Of a stretch of DNA of 64,000 nt, positions 23,267 to 36,153 are shown piece after piece. Location of the stretch: the NCBI RefSeq assembly GCF_000213175.1, contig NW_009799102.1, forward strand, positions 3,690,095 through 3,754,094, read 5' to 3'. The notes beneath the pieces are model-generated. The model was not told the DNA's origin. It did no database searches and saw nothing but the letters and a program-made list of their open reading frames with translations. The position numbers and the translations under genes were made by a program. Numbering within the stretch: the first letter of the stretch is position 1; every line of letters begins with the position of its first letter. Source of the DNA: Neurospora tetrasperma FGSC 2508 (taxonomy: Eukaryota > Ascomycota > Sordariomycetes > Sordariales > Sordariaceae).

Positions 23267-23765
23267 ATGAGAAAACCTCTCAAACCTCAAATATGGATGC
23301 CCAAACAGCATCAAAACTTCCCGTCGGATACTCGGCGACTGAACTTGAAATTCATGAGCAAAGCTCAATTGGAAGTGAGGAGAAGTCGATGGGGGCTATA
23401 AAGATACCTATAGGTCCCTTCTCGGATTTCGAGTAGGTAGAGTCCCAATTCAGCATGACTCCACCAGAAACAGAATACAATCACTCTGTATAGCAAAAGC
23501 TCAAAGCCGCCAAAATGACCAACAAGAACGCTCCAAAAGACACTCAAATGCCTGAGTATGTCTCCCTTCAGCTTTTCCGTTGGAGCTCTACCAAGCTGAC
23601 CCTATGTCTAATCCTCAGAGGCTTCTCATTCTTGGATCCCCGTCTCGTCCCCGTTGCTGTCACCGCTCCCGACCGTGACTCCGTTCACACTCACCGGCGT
23701 AACCGCCACCCCGATGCCCACCAGTTCCTGGGCTTCCTCAACACCAAGAGGTCGGGGATCTGGTT
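23267..23765. repeat. Left copy of a 0.5 kb near-identical duplication at the gap
   Basis: This 499-nt stretch is the same as 24585-25081 except for two one-base homopolymer differences (AAAA versus AAA, and AAA versus AA near the left end). It stops at the exact T that, in the right copy, precedes a C20 run. The pattern is that of an unmerged contig overlap and not of a biological tandem repeat. It includes an ATG (23515) of the small gene also present in the right copy. Confidence 0.9.
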
Positions 23766-24584
23766 NNNNNNNNNNNNNNNNNNNNNNNNNNNNNNNNNNN
23801 NNNNNNNNNNNNNNNNNNNNNNNNNNNNNNNNNNNNNNNNNNNNNNNNNNNNNNNNNNNNNNNNNNNNNNNNNNNNNNNNNNNNNNNNNNNNNNNNNNNN
23901 NNNNNNNNNNNNNNNNNNNNNNNNNNNNNNNNNNNNNNNNNNNNNNNNNNNNNNNNNNNNNNNNNNNNNNNNNNNNNNNNNNNNNNNNNNNNNNNNNNNN
24001 NNNNNNNNNNNNNNNNNNNNNNNNNNNNNNNNNNNNNNNNNNNNNNNNNNNNNNNNNNNNNNNNNNNNNNNNNNNNNNNNNNNNNNNNNNNNNNNNNNNN
24101 NNNNNNNNNNNNNNNNNNNNNNNNNNNNNNNNNNNNNNNNNNNNNNNNNNNNNNNNNNNNNNNNNNNNNNNNNNNNNNNNNNNNNNNNNNNNNNNNNNNN
24201 NNNNNNNNNNNNNNNNNNNNNNNNNNNNNNNNNNNNNNNNNNNNNNNNNNNNNNNNNNNNNNNNNNNNNNNNNNNNNNNNNNNNNNNNNNNNNNNNNNNN
24301 NNNNNNNNNNNNNNNNNNNNNNNNNNNNNNNNNNNNNNNNNNNNNNNNNNNNNNNNNNNNNNNNNNNNNNNNNNNNNNNNNNNNNNNNNNNNNNNNNNNN
24401 NNNNNNNNNNNNNNNNNNNNNNNNNNNNNNNNNNNNNNNNNNNNNNNNNNNNNNNNNNNNNNNNNNNNNNNNNNNNNNNNNNNNNNNNNNNNNNNNNNNN
24501 NNNNNNNNNNNNNNNNNNNNNNNNNNNNNNNNNNNNNNNNNNNNNNNNNNNNNNNNNNNNNNNNNNNNNNNNNNNNNNNNNNNN
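23766..24584. other. Assembly gap (819 N)
   Basis: The run of N begins where a C20 homopolymer starts in the right-hand copy, so sequencing or assembly probably failed at poly-C. The true gap may be zero or negative. Confidence 0.95.
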
Positions 24585-25081
24585 ATGAGAAACCTCTCAA
24601 CCTCAAATATGGATGCCCAAACAGCATCAAAACTTCCCGTCGGATACTCGGCGACTGAACTTGAAATTCATGAGCAAAGCTCAATTGGAAGTGAGGAGAA
24701 GTCGATGGGGGCTATAAAGATACCTATAGGTCCCTTCTCGGATTTCGAGTAGGTAGAGTCCCAATTCAGCATGACTCCACCAGAAACAGAATACAATCAC
24801 TCTGTATAGCAAAAGCTCAAAGCCGCCAAAATGACCAACAAGAACGCTCCAAAAGACACTCAAATGCCTGAGTATGTCTCCCTTCAGCTTTTCCGTTGGA
24901 GCTCTACCAAGCTGACCCTATGTCTAATCCTCAGAGGCTTCTCATTCTTGGATCCCCGTCTCGTCCCCGTTGCTGTCACCGCTCCCGACCGTGACTCCGT
25001 TCACACTCACCGGCGTAACCGCCACCCCGATGCCCACCAGTTCCTGGGCTTCCTCAACACCAAGAGGTCGGGGATCTGGTT
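24585..25081. repeat. Right copy of the duplication at the gap
   Basis: 497 nt, matching 23267-23765. The difference in length is explained by two single-base homopolymer indels. Sequence continues into C20 (25082-25101) and then unique DNA. Confidence 0.9.
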
Positions 25082-25238
25082 CCCCCCCCCCCCCCCCCCC
25101 CGCAGCATCGGGGAACATGTCGCGGCCGAAAGGGTGGAGGAAGCGGAAGGCAGACGGGATCACCTCCGGAGCCTGGAGAAGTGGCTCGAATGTTTGGAGA
25201 TGCCAAGAGGGACTGTATTTCCGGTTAAGGAGGGCTAA
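24831..25238 (+). CDS. Small hypothetical protein spanning the poly-C tract
   Basis: ATG 24831. A convincing 63-nt intron (24872-24934; donor GTATGT, branch CTAAT, acceptor CAG) joins ...DTQMPE to GFSFLDPRLVPVAV. About 114 aa if the C20 run at 25082-25101 is counted correctly; any miscount changes the frame and the C-terminus. No signal peptide, no known domain. The same start and intron appear in the left copy at 23515, which is probably an assembly duplicate and not a second gene. Confidence 0.4.
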   Translation: MTNKNAPKDTQMPEYVSLQLFRWSSTKLTLCLILRGFSFLDPRLVPVAVTAPDRDSVHTHRRNRHPDAHQFLGFLNTKRSGIWFPPPPPPRSIGEHVAAERVEEAEGRRDHLRSLEKWLECLEMPRGTVFPVKEG

Positions 25239-26563
25239 GAAGGGGAAACAAAACAAGGTGAATAAGGGGTGAAGAAGAACATGGCCGAAGGGGAAGACCG
25301 GCGAGAAACACAGGCCACATAAAGAACCCATGTAATATATTTATCGACCTGCCATGTTCATAGATCTAGTTCTGAATTTCTGTAACAATAGGAAAAAAAA
25401 AAAAAAAAAAAAAAAAGAGGAGGAGGAGGAGGACCCGCGGTGAAGAGTGTGTGAAATCTCTTCATAAAATTGCGGACAATTGACAGGAATTTCAAGGTAA
25501 CCTGGTTACTTACCTACAGGTAAGCACCTAGAATAGAAACTGAATATGTCCACCCCTAACTGGAAAGGTTGATGGCCCGTACAGGGTGTCAGATCATCAG
25601 ATATAGAAACATATTATCCAACTACCTACCCACCCACCCAAAAGAAAATGTTACCACTTACAACATCAGTTACCGGCACCAAAAGTAAACGGTCTACCGT
25701 AGTTGTTCAGTGTGTGTCTCGTCCATACCTAACAAACAAACAAATTCATCAAGACTCTTTGGCTTTGCAGGCGATCAACCAGACTGAGTAAGTAGACTAT
25801 ATAACCAGTCCAATACTGCTCGTTGTAGTTCAGAATGGCTGTTGTGAAATTGTGATAGGGATTACAACAGTTAGAAGACACATCGGCTACCTAGAGCCCC
25901 TTTAGGATTTTTTTAAAAGCAGGAATTGTCTAGAGATCGAGTTCAAAAGGCGTGATAAGGACTGGACGCTTGGATGCGTGGTAAGAGTATACATACCCAG
26001 CGTGTAATGTCACAGGTCTCAACAATTTTGTCAAGGACGAGTGTCTCCCATCGGTCACTTACATACATACATACCTCTAACAGCGGATGCGGACAGTCAA
26101 CTACCGCACCACCTGAACTTGAACCATGTCAATTTTGTTTAAAATGAATGAAAGTAGAAGTAGGTAGCCAAGAAAGAGTAAATAGACAGGTAACAGATAC
26201 AATCCGTTGAAACATACGGACCTAACAGAAATTATTGTTCCGTTCTTCTGTCAAACCCTTATTTCCTTCCCTTCCCTTCCATTCAACTACCAAAAAAAAA
26301 TGCTTTCACCTGTCATACTTTTCCTCCTCCAAGATGTCATCTGTCCGTTCTGCCCAGTGAGAAACCACACTCTCCCTCTTTTGTCTTTGTTTTTTGTTCT
26401 TTTTTCCTCTCATTTCAATTTTTATCTCACCCCCTGTTATCCCTACCTTCTCACTCCGATCAATCACCCTTACCCTTTCACTCCAATCAATCACCCCTAT
26501 CCTCAGTCCGGTCACCAACTACCACCCCCTTAAAGTCCCAAACCAAGACTCCTCAAAGCAAAC
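25239..26563. other. Intergenic with A24 tract
   Basis: No gene is supported. A24 at 25393-25416 is followed by a short GAG repeat. The end is 3' sequence of the minus-strand ysh1 gene. A GTGAGT at the ysh1 stop codon could be a splice donor, but I see no convincing downstream exon. Confidence 0.5.
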
Positions 26564-29500
26564 TCACCCCCAAAGCGGCGCCACAACCTCCACCGCCCGC
26601 TCCACCACCGCCCTCACCCGCTCTCTAAAGATCTTATTCGCACACTCCACCTCCAAATCCTCCAACCAGACTTTCGCCTCCATCTTATCCACCTTGATGC
26701 GCACCCCGGGTTTCGGAATACCCATTCTCTCTAGTCTTTCCACCTCCGCGCGTTCGCGTGCCTTGAGTTGCTGTTCGTCTTCGTCTTCTTCCGAGACGTC
26801 CATGGAGGCGTCTGCGTCGGCGTCGGACTTGGCGTCGGAGGATTTGGCGGTCTCCTCCGAGGGGGAGGTGATGGCTTTGGTGTCTTTGGTGGTGGGTGAC
26901 AAGGGAGGAAGTTTGGGTTCGACGATGGGGGAGACGTTGTCTTGGCCGAATTGGGCTTCGAGAAACATGCACAGACGGAAGAAACGGTCTTCGGGGGTGA
27001 GGTGTGAATGAGGGTTTTGCTCCGCGGGGAGAGGGGAGTGGGTGTGGGGGTTTTTGGTGGCCGAGCCTGGATGGTGTTAGTATGGGGGATCGAAATGGAG
27101 GCAGAAAGGGGGGAGGGGATAAGTAAGAAGAAAGGGGGGAAGAGGAAGGAGAAATGGAGAAAAGGGGAACAGAAAAGGGACGTACGCTTCACGGCAGCTG
27201 GACTACTCTCAATGCCAAGCAACACGGCCATTACGGCGTCGGCAATGCCGTCGTTGAGCATGTTGCCTTCCCACTCTAGTTCCACCTCGCCGCTAGCACG
27301 GTAGCGGACGGTGACGCAGCCCATGACCAGGTAAGCGGCTACCACGTCGTCACCGTGGGGCAACTCCTCATCAGCTTCTTCCATCTTGGTATCGCCGTTC
27401 TCGCTCTTAACGATTTCCAGCTTTGGCTTCACTTCGGGGAGTTCTTCGACGGCACCAAAGGTTCCTTCGAGACCCCACTTGATGAGGTCAATACCAGCGG
27501 CACTCAGCTTCAAACGCTGCTTGCACGCAATAGTGGTGGTCGTCAAACCGGCATACTCTCTGAGATCCTCGGGAGCCATCAGAGACATCTTGAAGTCGTT
27601 TTGCACCAAAACACCAGTGATAAGCTGAGGTTCGGTGGAGGGGGGGAGAGGTCCGTCATGCGCGGTCTTGGCTTCCTTCAAAGAAGGGGGGATGGACGCC
27701 AGCTTACCCACCACCTTCGCAACCTTGTCCGTCTTGAAAGGGATGCGAAGCTCCTCGCAGTTTCTGGGGCTGAACACCTTGACTTTGTGTTCCTTGGTTG
27801 CGTTCAGCGAAAGAAGCTTGGACTTGAGACGCATCATGTTGTGCACCTCGCCGTGAACGAGGATGACGACAGGGGCGGCGACTTCCTCAATGAACTCCCT
27901 GTTCTCGACGCCGTCGACGTGTGCGGCAAAGGAGAACTCCTGGACGGTACAGCGGCGGGGGATCATGACCTTCTCGGCATCACCACCGGGGCCGCGGCGG
28001 GCACCCGCAATGTTGCGAGACATGACGGCCTGGATCTGCTCTGGCTCTTGAAGGAGCTGCTTGGCCATGGTGCCCTCGACGGAGTAACCGGTGATGATAA
28101 CGCCGTTCTTCTCGCTCGGCGCCCATCGCTCCAGCAGCTCGCGACTGACGCCGTTTTGAAGCATACCAGGGGAGGCAAGCATGACGCAGCCGCCGACGTC
28201 CTCGAAGCGGTCGAGACTCTTGAGGGAACGGATGAACCGAAAGTCCCATGGTCCTCCCTTGCCGGCACCGTCGCCGGAGGACTCGGACTCGGCGAGACGC
28301 TCGCGGAACAGCCGCTTGATGTTGTCGTTCATAGAGCCGACATAGGTCTGGTAGACAAGCATACACTTGCGCGCGAGGTTGGAGGCGTAGTAGATGGGGT
28401 ATTTCTGGTATTCGGCGTGCTTGCCCCAGTACTCGTCGAGGATGAGGAGGAGCTCCTGGGCTCGACCAAGAGCGAAGACGGGCATGAGGACGCGGCCACC
28501 TCTGTTAAGGATGCCGGTGATGGATTTCATGAGGGCCTGCTCACGTTCTGGTCGGGGGATGTGCGAGGCGATACCGTAGGTGGACTCGGTAATGAGGACA
28601 TCGATCTTGACGCCCTTGGGGACTTTGGCAGAGATAAGATGCCTGTCTTCTTCACGGGAATAGTCGCCGGTGAAGAAGATCTTGAGCCCAGCGATCTCAA
28701 TCAGAAACATGGCGGCGCCAAGGACGTGGCCGGCCGGGTATGGTGTGATGCGGATAGAGGAGATGGTGTGGGTAGTATTGTAGTCGATGGCCTCGATCAT
28801 GGGAAAGGTCTTGAGATGGTCCTCCTCGGTGTAGACGAGCGACGATTGCGGGTTCGACGATGTGTTGCCAACACGGACACTGTCCTGGATAAGCCATTTG
28901 TAGATAGCCTTGGTGGCATGTGTCATGAAGACACGGCCTCGGAAGTTGGTCTTGGCCAAGACATATGGTAACGAGGCGGCATGGTCGATATGAAAACTAG
29001 AGAGTGGGCAGTCAGTCTCGGCTAAGGTCTGGGCCAGGTAGGCGACTATGGGCGAGGACAGTGCTTCACAGAGAACATGCAGCGCGAGTGGCAGACAAGA
29101 TGGGAGGGGGAAAAGGGAGGCGAGGGGCGGGCAATGGCGACAAAGTATCTTGTATTTTCATTTCCTGAATACATGTATATGATGGACAGTACAAGGTTGC
29201 AAAGTGGACAAGAACCACAGAGACATAGAGCAACGTGTCAGTCACTGGCTCTCACTGGCGATGTCGAATATCCAGAGCCCAGCTCGATCATCAACCCATC
29301 TTGTCCCAAGCCAAACACTGCGGCACTGTCTCTCGCGGATAGACGGGCATACATATAATTGTAGGCCATGGCAAAAAAGGGGGAAAGGGGGGTGGGCTTA
29401 CTGGCTGATCAAGAGGACATCTACTGTGCTGAGATCGAAGTCATCAAAGAAAGGAAGGGCTGCTAGGCCATCATATGCTGGGTGTTGACCAGCATCAAGC

Positions 29501-29721
29501 TACAACAACCCACGGATAGGTCAGCCCATGTTCATTGGGAGGAGTGATTGATTTTGGTTGATTTTGCGCACCATAACGGTTTTGCCCTTGTACTGGATGA
29601 TGTGACATGATCGGCCGACTTCGTTGCCTCCGCCGAGGTTGAGGAACATGAGTTCATCCGCTGGGTCGACCGGCTCCTCTGGCTCCGTCGCCATTGCCGA
29701 GGCCTTCCGCTTGGAAGCCAT
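26564..29721 (-). CDS. ysh1: Endoribonuclease Ysh1 / CPSF-73, mRNA 3'-end processing
   Basis: Four exons (29721-29572, 29499-29402, 28996-27186, 27066-26564) give 853 aa, close to the roughly 850 aa I recall for fungal Ysh1. Introns are 72, 405 and 119 nt; intron 3 has branch ACTAAC. Residues 25-36 ([12 protein letters not shown]) open the metallo-beta-lactamase fold. The catalytic HxHxDH motif (H83, H85, D87, H88) is split by intron 2. [14 protein letters not shown] supplies further metal ligands. The beta-CASP domain and the [15 protein letters not shown] segment follow, then the C-terminal CPSF73-100 domain with an acidic Asp/Glu-rich insert. As the cleavage-factor nuclease it cuts pre-mRNA before polyadenylation in the nucleus. 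It is divergent from TAF4 with about 1 kb between the starts. Confidence 0.97.
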
Positions 29722-30761
29722 GACTTAGGTATTCTTTTGGTTCGTTCGCTCCACGGGTAGAACCTTGCTTTCCCACCGTCGCCCTGTATACTTGGAACCT
29801 TTCAAGCTGCTGACTGTGATTGTTTGATTGGCAAAGTGTGGCGGTTTCGATGCGAGTTGAGACGCGAAATACGCACGGCAGTTGAGAGGTGGCGTGGATC
29901 AGTCGACGTGAGAAGAAAGACAGAATGTTACGGATTAGTACGCGCCGTGAATATGGATGGCGCCCTTGATGTGATTTCGTTGATGGATGTTGAATGCGTT
30001 TTGGATGAAGATGGCAAGTGCTTGTTGAATGAAGTGAGGTTGAAGTTGCCTGGCGGCTGATTTGCCTGCCGGAAGTCCCATCTTTAATCCCAAGCCAGCC
30101 GCACAACGTCAACGGCCAGATGCCCCATCACCATTATTTAGCGCCAAGCTTACACGTGACTGGCTAAGTAGTTCACTCATCAGACGCGACCCCTTCAGTG
30201 GAGCTCGTGCCGCCGCTAGCAACAAGCAAGCAACCTGCAGCGGCGGGCAGCAACTGGTCGTTCTTCGCGGGAGGTTCTGGACGCGGGTGTGTGCGAGTCC
30301 CGCCCTCTTTCGATTTTATTGTTCGTCATTCTTTCTCCGACCACCTGGACCACTCCTCCAGTGCTTCACCCAACAATCCGATTCATAACCTCCCACCGTC
30401 GTCGCCATTACTCCCGCGAAACAAAAGGACAGTTAATTGTCGACCACGACGATACTCCAACGAGCGAGAAATACATCGACCGATTCGGACACCGATCGAT
30501 ACGAGCAGCGACCGGCGTATGGAAGGAGAGACACGGCGTAGCTAGAGTGGCAGCGCAGGTTCGCCTGCTTCCACTTGGGTTTACGGTGACGGGAACTTGA
30601 GGAATTGATCAGTTGGGAGCTCAGCCTCGCCGTCAGCTGGAGGACAAGGACTAGCTGCTTTTCACCCACGACGACCTTGACCCACGCCATCGACCCTTCG
30701 TACATCTCGACTTCATTGTTTGCGCCTGTGCCATCTGTCCACCTCAAGGGCGCCATCCACC
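29722..30761. promoter_or_regulatory. Bidirectional region between ysh1 and TAF4 genes
   Basis: About 1.04 kb separate the two start codons. It should hold the promoters and leaders of both housekeeping genes. No specific element was recognised, and short open frames within it lack domains. Confidence 0.5.
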
Positions 30762-33473
30762 ATGGCGCAACCACCGCAACAGCCTCAGATGCCCCAGTTG
30801 CAACAACAACAACCCCAGTTGCAACAACAACAACCTCAGTTGCAACAGCAGCAGCCTCAGTTACAACAGCAGCAACCACCCCAAATGTCGCCGCAGTTGC
30901 AACAGTTCCAGCTCCAGCAACAACAGCAACAACGTGCCCAGATGCTCGCTCAACAACAAGCCCAAGCCCTTGCTCAGCAACAGCAGCAGCAACGCGCCCA
31001 ACAACCTCAGCAGCATGTTCAGCCTCGCCAACTTCCCCAACAGTTGCAACAACATACCCAACAGCAGACCCAACCGCCGCCGCCGCAACAGCAACAGCAA
31101 CAGCAGCCGCAGCAACGTGTACAGCAACAGGTCCATCAGCAAGGGCACCAGCAAGCCCAAACTCACCAGCAACACGCTCAACAACAACCACAACATCCCC
31201 AGCATCCTCAGCAGCAGCATGTCCCGCAGCAGCAACAACAGCAACATCACCCACAACTCCAGCATCCCCAGGCCCAGTTGCAGCAACCTCAGATCCAACA
31301 CCCTAGCCCGCCAGTCCACCAGCAACCGCAGTTTGCTCGTCCCCAGCACACACCCTCCCCGGCGCCCACCACTCAAGCGCAGTTCTCGATACCGCCGAAC
31401 CAGCAGCGTCCACAGACCGGCGCAAGTCCTGCCTCTCAGCCGGGCTCGCCTTACCTTCCCCAGAACTACGCCACTACTCCTCAGTCGGCCGCGGCCCCGA
31501 CGCCGCCAGCAGCTAGTCCCAAGTTTGCGACGATACAATCGCCAGGTCTGCAGCAATATAACCAGTCCTTCACCAACGGAACCGTTTCTCAGCCATCCAC
31601 GCCCTTGGCTGTGCCTTCCCCGGGTCCGACCCAGGCCACAACTCCCGGACCAGGTCCCACTCTTTCACACGGCGCGGGCTTGCAGATGCCCGAGAGTAGG
31701 CTATCCATGCCTCCAGTCCAACCCGCGTCAACAACACCTGGCCCAGTGACACCTGGGTTGGCAACGCCATCACTAGCTCCGCCTAATTTGTCCACCCATG
31801 GGCCCTCAACTCCTCAGCCAGTCCATGCCATGGGAGCCCAGGCCGCTCAGAATGCGCAGAACCAGCAATATACGACCGCTACCATGGCACCTATCGGCCC
31901 ACCACCACCAGCTCCGACAACCCCCGCCGCCGGTGGCGCTATGGGTCCCCCTCAGAAGCCTGTTGAGCGACCGGTGAAGGAAACTGAATATGACGTCACG
32001 GACTCTTTGGCTGGTACTGGTGTCGATTTGCGTGCTGAAGAGCAAGCATTAGCTGACTACTATGCCGGATCTTTCTCTCAGGATGCGAGGACTGGTCTTC
32101 CCGCAAACCCACCGGGAAGTAAGGCTTCTTTTTACGGTGCCGGGTGGGCCAATCAGGCCTCGCAACCTCTGGATGGCAAAAGCCAAGAGGAGTTTGAGAA
32201 GGAGCTGGCAAAGAAGGCTTGGGATGAAGCAGCCCATCGGTTGGCCCTGACGAGGGCAAACGAGATGAGAACGCCTTTCTTGGAAGTGGCGCCGCTGCAC
32301 TGGAAGGCCCAAAAGATTGCCAAGGAGTACGGTCTGGAGCTCAACAGCGAGCTCAAGGGCGGTAGTGCAGTTAACAAGAGCAAGCCAGCCAACGACCCTG
32401 CGCAAACGCAGCCCAAGGTCACGGTGAGCACAAAGACGGGCGAAGGCGGTGCTCTTGTTACCGTCACCAGCTCGTGGATCCCAGTTGATTCATATCTGAG
32501 TGACCAAATCGCTCTGCTGTCGATTGCGACAAAGTACCGCATCCGGCAGATCATCGAGTCTGCGCACACCATTGCCATTAACCGCCAGACGACTTCTCGT
32601 GGAGAGGTTCCTGCGGAGTGGGCTGATGTGGCCGTGCCTTTGAAAACGGGGCTTAACGATGCCCTTCAAGAAGGCATGGAAGCCGCCGCTGCTGGCGTCG
32701 GTCCTCAGCCCAACCCCCTGAAACGTATGTGTCCTCCCTTGCCTTTCCCGTAATTCAACACATCACTAACCCGTGCTCCAGGCTCCTACGACGCCGCCAA
32801 ACTCAACGACCCTAACCTCACCAAACACAACCTCACCACCGCTCTGCGCGACACCGCTCGCGCCGACCGCAACCTCGAAGAAGCCCGTCTCCGCAAGCGC
32901 CAAAAGCGTCAAAACCCCGACACCGCCACGGGCGGCACCGGCTCTCGAGCTGGCTCCGTCGCCCCCGGCACTCCCACCACCGCCGACGCCGACGGCAAGC
33001 TCCCCTCGAAGAAGGAACTCAAGCGGGGCGCCGCAGCCGCCAAGCTCGCCGAGACCTCGTCCACCGCCTCAGCTAACCAGACGCTCAACGCCATCATGGG
33101 CGGCTTCGGTCGCAAAAAAGGCAAGTCCTACTCATGGATGAACGCCGGCGCAGGCGGTGGTGGCGGTGGCGCCGGCGGCGGTGGTTCAGGAGCTAGCACC
33201 CCCCGCACATCTCTAGGCGGCGATGGCCTTTCCACTCCCGCAGGCAAGGCCGGCGCGGCAGGTGCAGCGGATAATAAACCGCAGCAGTTGACGTCGGAGA
33301 ACCAAAAGAACCGACTGGGCATGTGGAGAGAGAGTAGTGAGCAAGGAAAGAATATCCAGTTGAGAGATTGGTTGGTGGCGCTGGAGATGGACGGGATTGA
33401 GGTTAGAGCTATCCAGGAGGCGTATACGAGGCTCGATGAGCCGCCGAGGACAAAGGTGGATGAGGTTAAGTAG
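30762..33473 (+). CDS. taf4: TFIID subunit TAF4
   Basis: Two exons (30762-32724, 32782-33473) give 884 aa. The 57-nt intron has donor GTATGT, branch CTAAC and acceptor CAG, phase 1. The start is ATG in CACCATGG. Residues 4-190 are a long Gln-rich region with QQQ and QQPQLQQ units, then a Pro/Ala/Ser/Thr-rich part. The TAF4 domain begins near residue 408 (YDVTDSLAGTGVDLRAEE) and continues through WIPVDSYLSDQIALLSIATK, KYRIRQIIE and LKRGAAAAKLAET to the C-terminal RDWLVALEMDG. TAF4 pairs with TAF12 through a histone fold in TFIID and acts in RNA polymerase II initiation. The frame stops at TAG 33471-33473 but continues open for 46 more coding-like codons, so this may be a shortened allele. Confidence 0.92.
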
Positions 33474-33614
33474 AGCTTACTTCAGCAACGTACCCAGAGT
33501 CTGCATGTGACGGCGGCGGAGGGAAACCCTACTCCTACTACTAAGAAGAGGGGGAGGGCGAGTGTAACGGCGGGGTCTAGTTCTAGACGAGAGATGGCGA
33601 AGGGAAAAAGGTAG
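33474..33614 (+). other. In-frame open extension after the TAF4 stop
   Basis: Directly after TAG 33471-33473 the same frame reads SLLQQRTQSLHVTAAEGNPT and a basic tail (TKKRGRAS... RREMAKGKR) to a second TAG at 33612-33614. Composition is coding-like. It is either a lost C-terminus or translated by readthrough. I cannot tell which. Confidence 0.5.
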
Positions 33615-34954
33615 AGAAGAGGTTGAATGTACATATCTTAAACAAAAAAGGAATGGGAATGGGTAAGGGGGTGAGGTTTATGGTGAAGTTAAATTGGAGC
33701 GGCTATCGGTGCGATCACTTTATGCATCGTTCGGGTCACAGGTATCTCTATCAATTATATTGCTATCAGCAAGGCGGAAAGGACTGACTGAGGCCCGAAG
33801 CAGTTGAAGCAGTTGAAGCCGAAGGAAGACATTACAAAGACAAATTTTATCCAGTATCATATCGATATCCATCTGGTTATCCCCTTTCCACTTGTCACCA
33901 GCCAGCCAGCCATTTGAGTTCACGCACTCTATTTTCCCCACAAGCCAACCGATAACAGCTGATACCTATGTAAAACCCCGTGTTTTGTATGGTAAAACCC
34001 ACTGTCAAATGTCATATAACATCCGACTGTATGTATGTTGATATACGATATTCTCCCGTACAGTCCAGGCCACATTTCTGCGCATCGCTACTTACACAAC
34101 CACAGATCCCCAACCCGACTACACTTACACTCCCCACATACCTCTAGACTACACTCAATTAAATAGCCGAAAGTTAAAGCACTCGTACCTTACAAATAAC
34201 TACATTCACTTCATAATATCTCTGTAGTATCACAGAATCATTTCAATCCTCTTTCTTTAACTTAACTTGGCGCACTATGATGTTCAGAAACAATGAAAAT
34301 ACAGGAATTTCTACACGTGAAAACGGCTTGTAGTTATGACAGCTCATATAGTATAGGGTGCGCAAAGTCAAAAATGGCATAAGGACATTAGGGACGATGC
34401 GGCAAGTCAACTAAGCTCTATATTATACACTTTAAGAAGAAGAAAAAGAAACGCGTTTGGCTTGTGGTCGAAATTAGAACTGACATACTTGAAGGATGAA
34501 TGATGTCCAGACGTACCCAATCTACCCCTTTTTTTAATTTATTATCGGCTTTTTGCGTGTGCGTGTATGTGTTCGTCTACGTTCTTCACCCTTTATTATC
34601 TTGAGGCTTTTGCCTGTGCGTGTGTGGTTGCATGTGTGAAGTCGTATCGGGAACTCTTCGGGCCGTGTATAATATAGCTCAGTCATTCTACTAGTACTAG
34701 GTAAACTTTGAATACACTATGATTAAAACCTCGGTGTAATCATCATTATGGTATGATGCTAAGAATGAATCAACGCTGATGTATATCTTCGCTTTCCCCC
34801 GCCGTAGTCATCTTCTTCCTTTCAACCTCTTCATCTCCTTGCTTCACTTATTACGGGGGAAACGGGGAAGCACCAGGTTCGATCGAGTGCAGTGGTGATT
34901 TCCAAGTGGCTGACCTCAGAACTTGGGACCTGCCCGTCTTCTCGATACAGTAGG
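33615..34954. other. Intergenic between TAF4 and nucleoside hydrolase
   Basis: No gene is supported in about 1.3 kb. The two genes converge here, so it is 3' sequence. It is AT-richer than the coding parts. Confidence 0.55.
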
Positions 34955-36153
34955 TCACGGGCCAGCCCTTTCCGTGACCGCGCTCAACGCTCCCTCGAGA
35001 AACAAGCGATCAATCTTCCTCGCCACCGTCTCATGATCTGCCTTCAACGCCAGCACAAACTGATTCTTCGTCTCCACTTCCAAAATCCACCTATTTGATC
35101 CATCTTGGTCATCCACCCAGTTCCTTCCATGTCCGTATCGCTCATCATACTTGAACAGCTCCCCCAATCCATCAATGGCATACAACACCGCCACCGGATC
35201 CCAACTCGGTCTCGCCCCGCCATAAGCATAATACCCATAAGCGCGACCGACCGGATCCCCCTTCGGCCCCTTCTTCACCAACTCCCCGCCCGTTAGGACG
35301 TTCCCGCCAACTTCATCACTGACGTACACCACCCTCCCTTTCCACCCATCCTTTTCAAGTGTTGGCCAATTATTGATCACATTCGCCGTCCCCTTAGGTC
35401 CCAATCCCAGTCCGCGTCCACCATTGTAATGAGGCGAGTCGGGATCAGAACCAAAGAAATTCCAACTTCTTCCCTCTGGGTATCGACCCCCCATGACCAC
35501 CAGCTCTGCCACCTTCTGCGATATTAACTGGCGCCCAGTCAATGGAGAAAGAGAATCAGGTTTTGAGTCGAGGAGAAGTGACAGGTTATCAAGAAATCCT
35601 ATCGAAGCAATAGTTACGCTCTCATCGTCCGCTTCGCTGAGCAGCTTTCGATAAAGTTGAACTGCGTCCCAGGCGTCTTCGGCCTGTCCCCATGGTATGC
35701 TTGGTCCCTTAGGTTTTTTGACATAGTCGGGCGAAGAAGGGGAGCCGAACTGGTAGGCGATTTTGGAAGCAAATTCCCCTAGGTGCCAGTACACCACGTC
35801 GAGAAAGGTGGTGTCAGGAAGGGGGATTACAGTGCCATCGCTTGTTGGGTGGCGGAACACGCCGATGGGGACGGCTTTACTTTGAGAACGGGTGTAGTAT
35901 GAGACAATAGCGGAGGCGGCGAGGACAGAGTAGGTGGAGGGTTTATTGACCAGAACACCAAGGAGGTTGATGTCGGGGGAGGTGGATGCCAAGAGGAGGG
36001 CGCCGGCGTCGCTTTGTTTGTCAGCTTCTGGGGGGAGTGGGGAGAGCGGGGAATGAGTGTTGAGGAAGGGAAGTGAGAAACTTACTCGACGTCACTGAAG
36101 AGGTCGGTATCAATTATAAGGTTCTTTTTCGGTTTTGGGTCTTGGGAGGACAT
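34955..36153 (-). CDS. Inosine/uridine-preferring nucleoside hydrolase
   Basis: Two exons (36153-36086, 36011-34955) give 374 aa. The 74-nt intron has donor GTAAGT, branch GCTGAC and acceptor AAG, and splits D23. The N-terminus carries the calcium-binding DTDLFSDVDDAGALLLAS motif (D15, D17, D23, D24). Further family segments are the EDAWDAVQLYRKLL helix, VAELVVMGGRYPEGRSWNFF and the active-site region near GGARPSWDPVAVLYAIDG. The enzyme cleaves the N-glycosidic bond of ribonucleosides to base and ribose in purine or pyrimidine salvage. No signal peptide is present, so it is probably cytosolic. First gene of a 25-kb run of minus-strand genes. Confidence 0.93.
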